In this document: positions 63,809-64,000 of the stretch, piece after piece
How positions within the stretch are numbered: the stretch's first letter is position 1
How the letters are laid out: the number at the start of each line of letters is the position of its first letter
Assembly (NCBI GenBank): GCA_017443175.1
Contig: JAFSOZ010000013.1
Coordinates: forward strand, 62,001 to 126,000
Direction of reading: 5' to 3'
Source of the DNA: Bacteroidales bacterium
GTDB taxonomy: Bacteria > Bacteroidota > Bacteroidia > Bacteroidales > WCHB1-69
Length of the DNA stretch: 64,000 nucleotides
Made by a program: the position numbers and the translations under genes
Notes under the pieces: generated by a model
What the model saw: only the letters and a program-made list of their open reading frames with translations
What the model was told of the DNA's origin: nothing
Database searches by the model: none

Positions 63809-64000
63809 TTATTTCCGGAGCGCAGCCTTATACATTTCAATGAGTCGTTTAGCAACCACCTCGTTGATGTCGTAGTTGTTCATTGACTCGGCATATTTGA
63901 ACCCCATCTCCCAACGTTCTTTCGGATGATCGAACCAGTAGTCGATGCGTTCGGCAAGCGCTTTTGCATTTTTCGAAGGGAATTTGCTGCGCTCATCCAA
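63809..64000 (-). CDS. GT4 glycosyltransferase, C-terminal end only
   Basis: The last 63 codons of a family 4 glycosyltransferase continuing past the right edge: NAKALAERIDYWFDHPKERWEMGFKYAESMNNYDINEVVAKRLIEMYKAA (quoted in parts) is the usual C-terminal helix region. The TAA stop straddles the end of the insertion sequence: one base from the flank, two from the element. If the element were removed, the frame would add about five codons before TGA. Confidence 0.7.
   Translation of the reverse strand: MDERSKFPSKNAKALAERIDYWFDHPKERWEMGFKYAESMNNYDINEVVAKRLIEMYKAALRK

Larger units (their letters stand above)
62641..63810 (-). mobile_element. Insertion sequence with ~28-bp imperfect terminal repeats
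   Basis: Ends 62641-62668 and 63783-63810 match as inverted repeats at 22 of 28 positions, best at CAAAA(A/G)TAGTTGGTG. ATTT flanks both ends (62637-62640, 63811-63814), a possible 4-bp target duplication. It contains one transposase gene, a hairpin after it (62680-62689/62718-62727) and a perfect palindrome before it. Family near IS256/MULE; boundaries moderately certain. Confidence 0.65.

Overview
The window is a chromosomal segment of a Bacteroidota bacterium, most likely a Bacteroidales member; I cannot name the genus. The support is a large TonB-dependent receptor next to a secreted protein with a type IX secretion (T9SS) sorting-like C-terminus and a PorV/PorQ-family protein, an EF-G2-type paralogue, a BrkB/YihY protein and a RAYT/REP array. 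Many genes are also preceded by the Bacteroidota -7 promoter element TAnnTTTG. Core genes are moderately GC-rich; part of the restriction island is clearly AT-rich.

Layout. 1-7481 (+): end of an exopolysaccharide/capsule locus with a Wzx-type flippase (5' end outside), a CapA-ATP-grasp fusion, a TupA-like ATP-grasp protein, a membrane polymerase-like/GT4 fusion and a GT2 enzyme. 7540-8212 (-): a HigBA-like toxin-antitoxin pair whose toxin seems frameshifted. 8383-14696 (-): greA, HIT protein, transketolase N-half, LptF/G permease, GT4, dxs. 14774-24613 (-): TonB receptor, 1581-aa secreted protein, PorV/PorQ-family protein. 24739-30976 (-): hutH, lipoprotein, nadC, DUF748-like protein, BrkB/YihY and a small membrane protein. 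31041-32483: two direct-repeat arrays of REP-like hairpins around an IS200-like (RAYT) transposase gene. 32508-36737 (-): GT39, GtrA, nadD, rlmD. 36827-50762 (+): radA, RseC-like, a small unknown, a NagZ/beta-lactamase-fold fusion, tsaB, USP-like, recG, EF-G2, a lipoprotein, purN, guaA. 50778-62561 (-): a type I restriction-modification (R-M) island. 62641-63810: an insertion sequence with a zinc-ribbon MULE/IS256-like transposase. 63809-64000 (-): C-terminus of a GT4 glycosyltransferase.

The most unusual region is the R-M island. In transcription order it holds a half-HsdS, hsdM, dinD, a truncated HATPase_c_4/winged-helix protein, a 2-TM coiled-coil protein, a 5-TM protein whose C-terminus carries motifs resembling soluble lytic transglycosylases, hsdS, a 6-TM coiled-coil protein, hsdR and a YgjP-type metalloprotease. 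A 21-codon hsdS N-terminal remnant lies beside the transglycosylase-like gene, which suggests that this cargo was inserted by recombination. The three membrane proteins, whose functions I do not recognise, are the best candidates here for an undescribed defence module; this is inference.

Other points of interest: two amino-acid-ligase-like ATP-grasp proteins in the polysaccharide locus (possible peptide decoration), the REPtron with two hairpin classes sharing a GTAG core, a perfect 36-bp palindrome directly before the IS transposase start, and an EF-G paralogue lacking the catalytic His. No rRNA, tRNA or CRISPR array was found. The only gene-free stretches over 300 bases are the repeat arrays flanking the RAYT gene.
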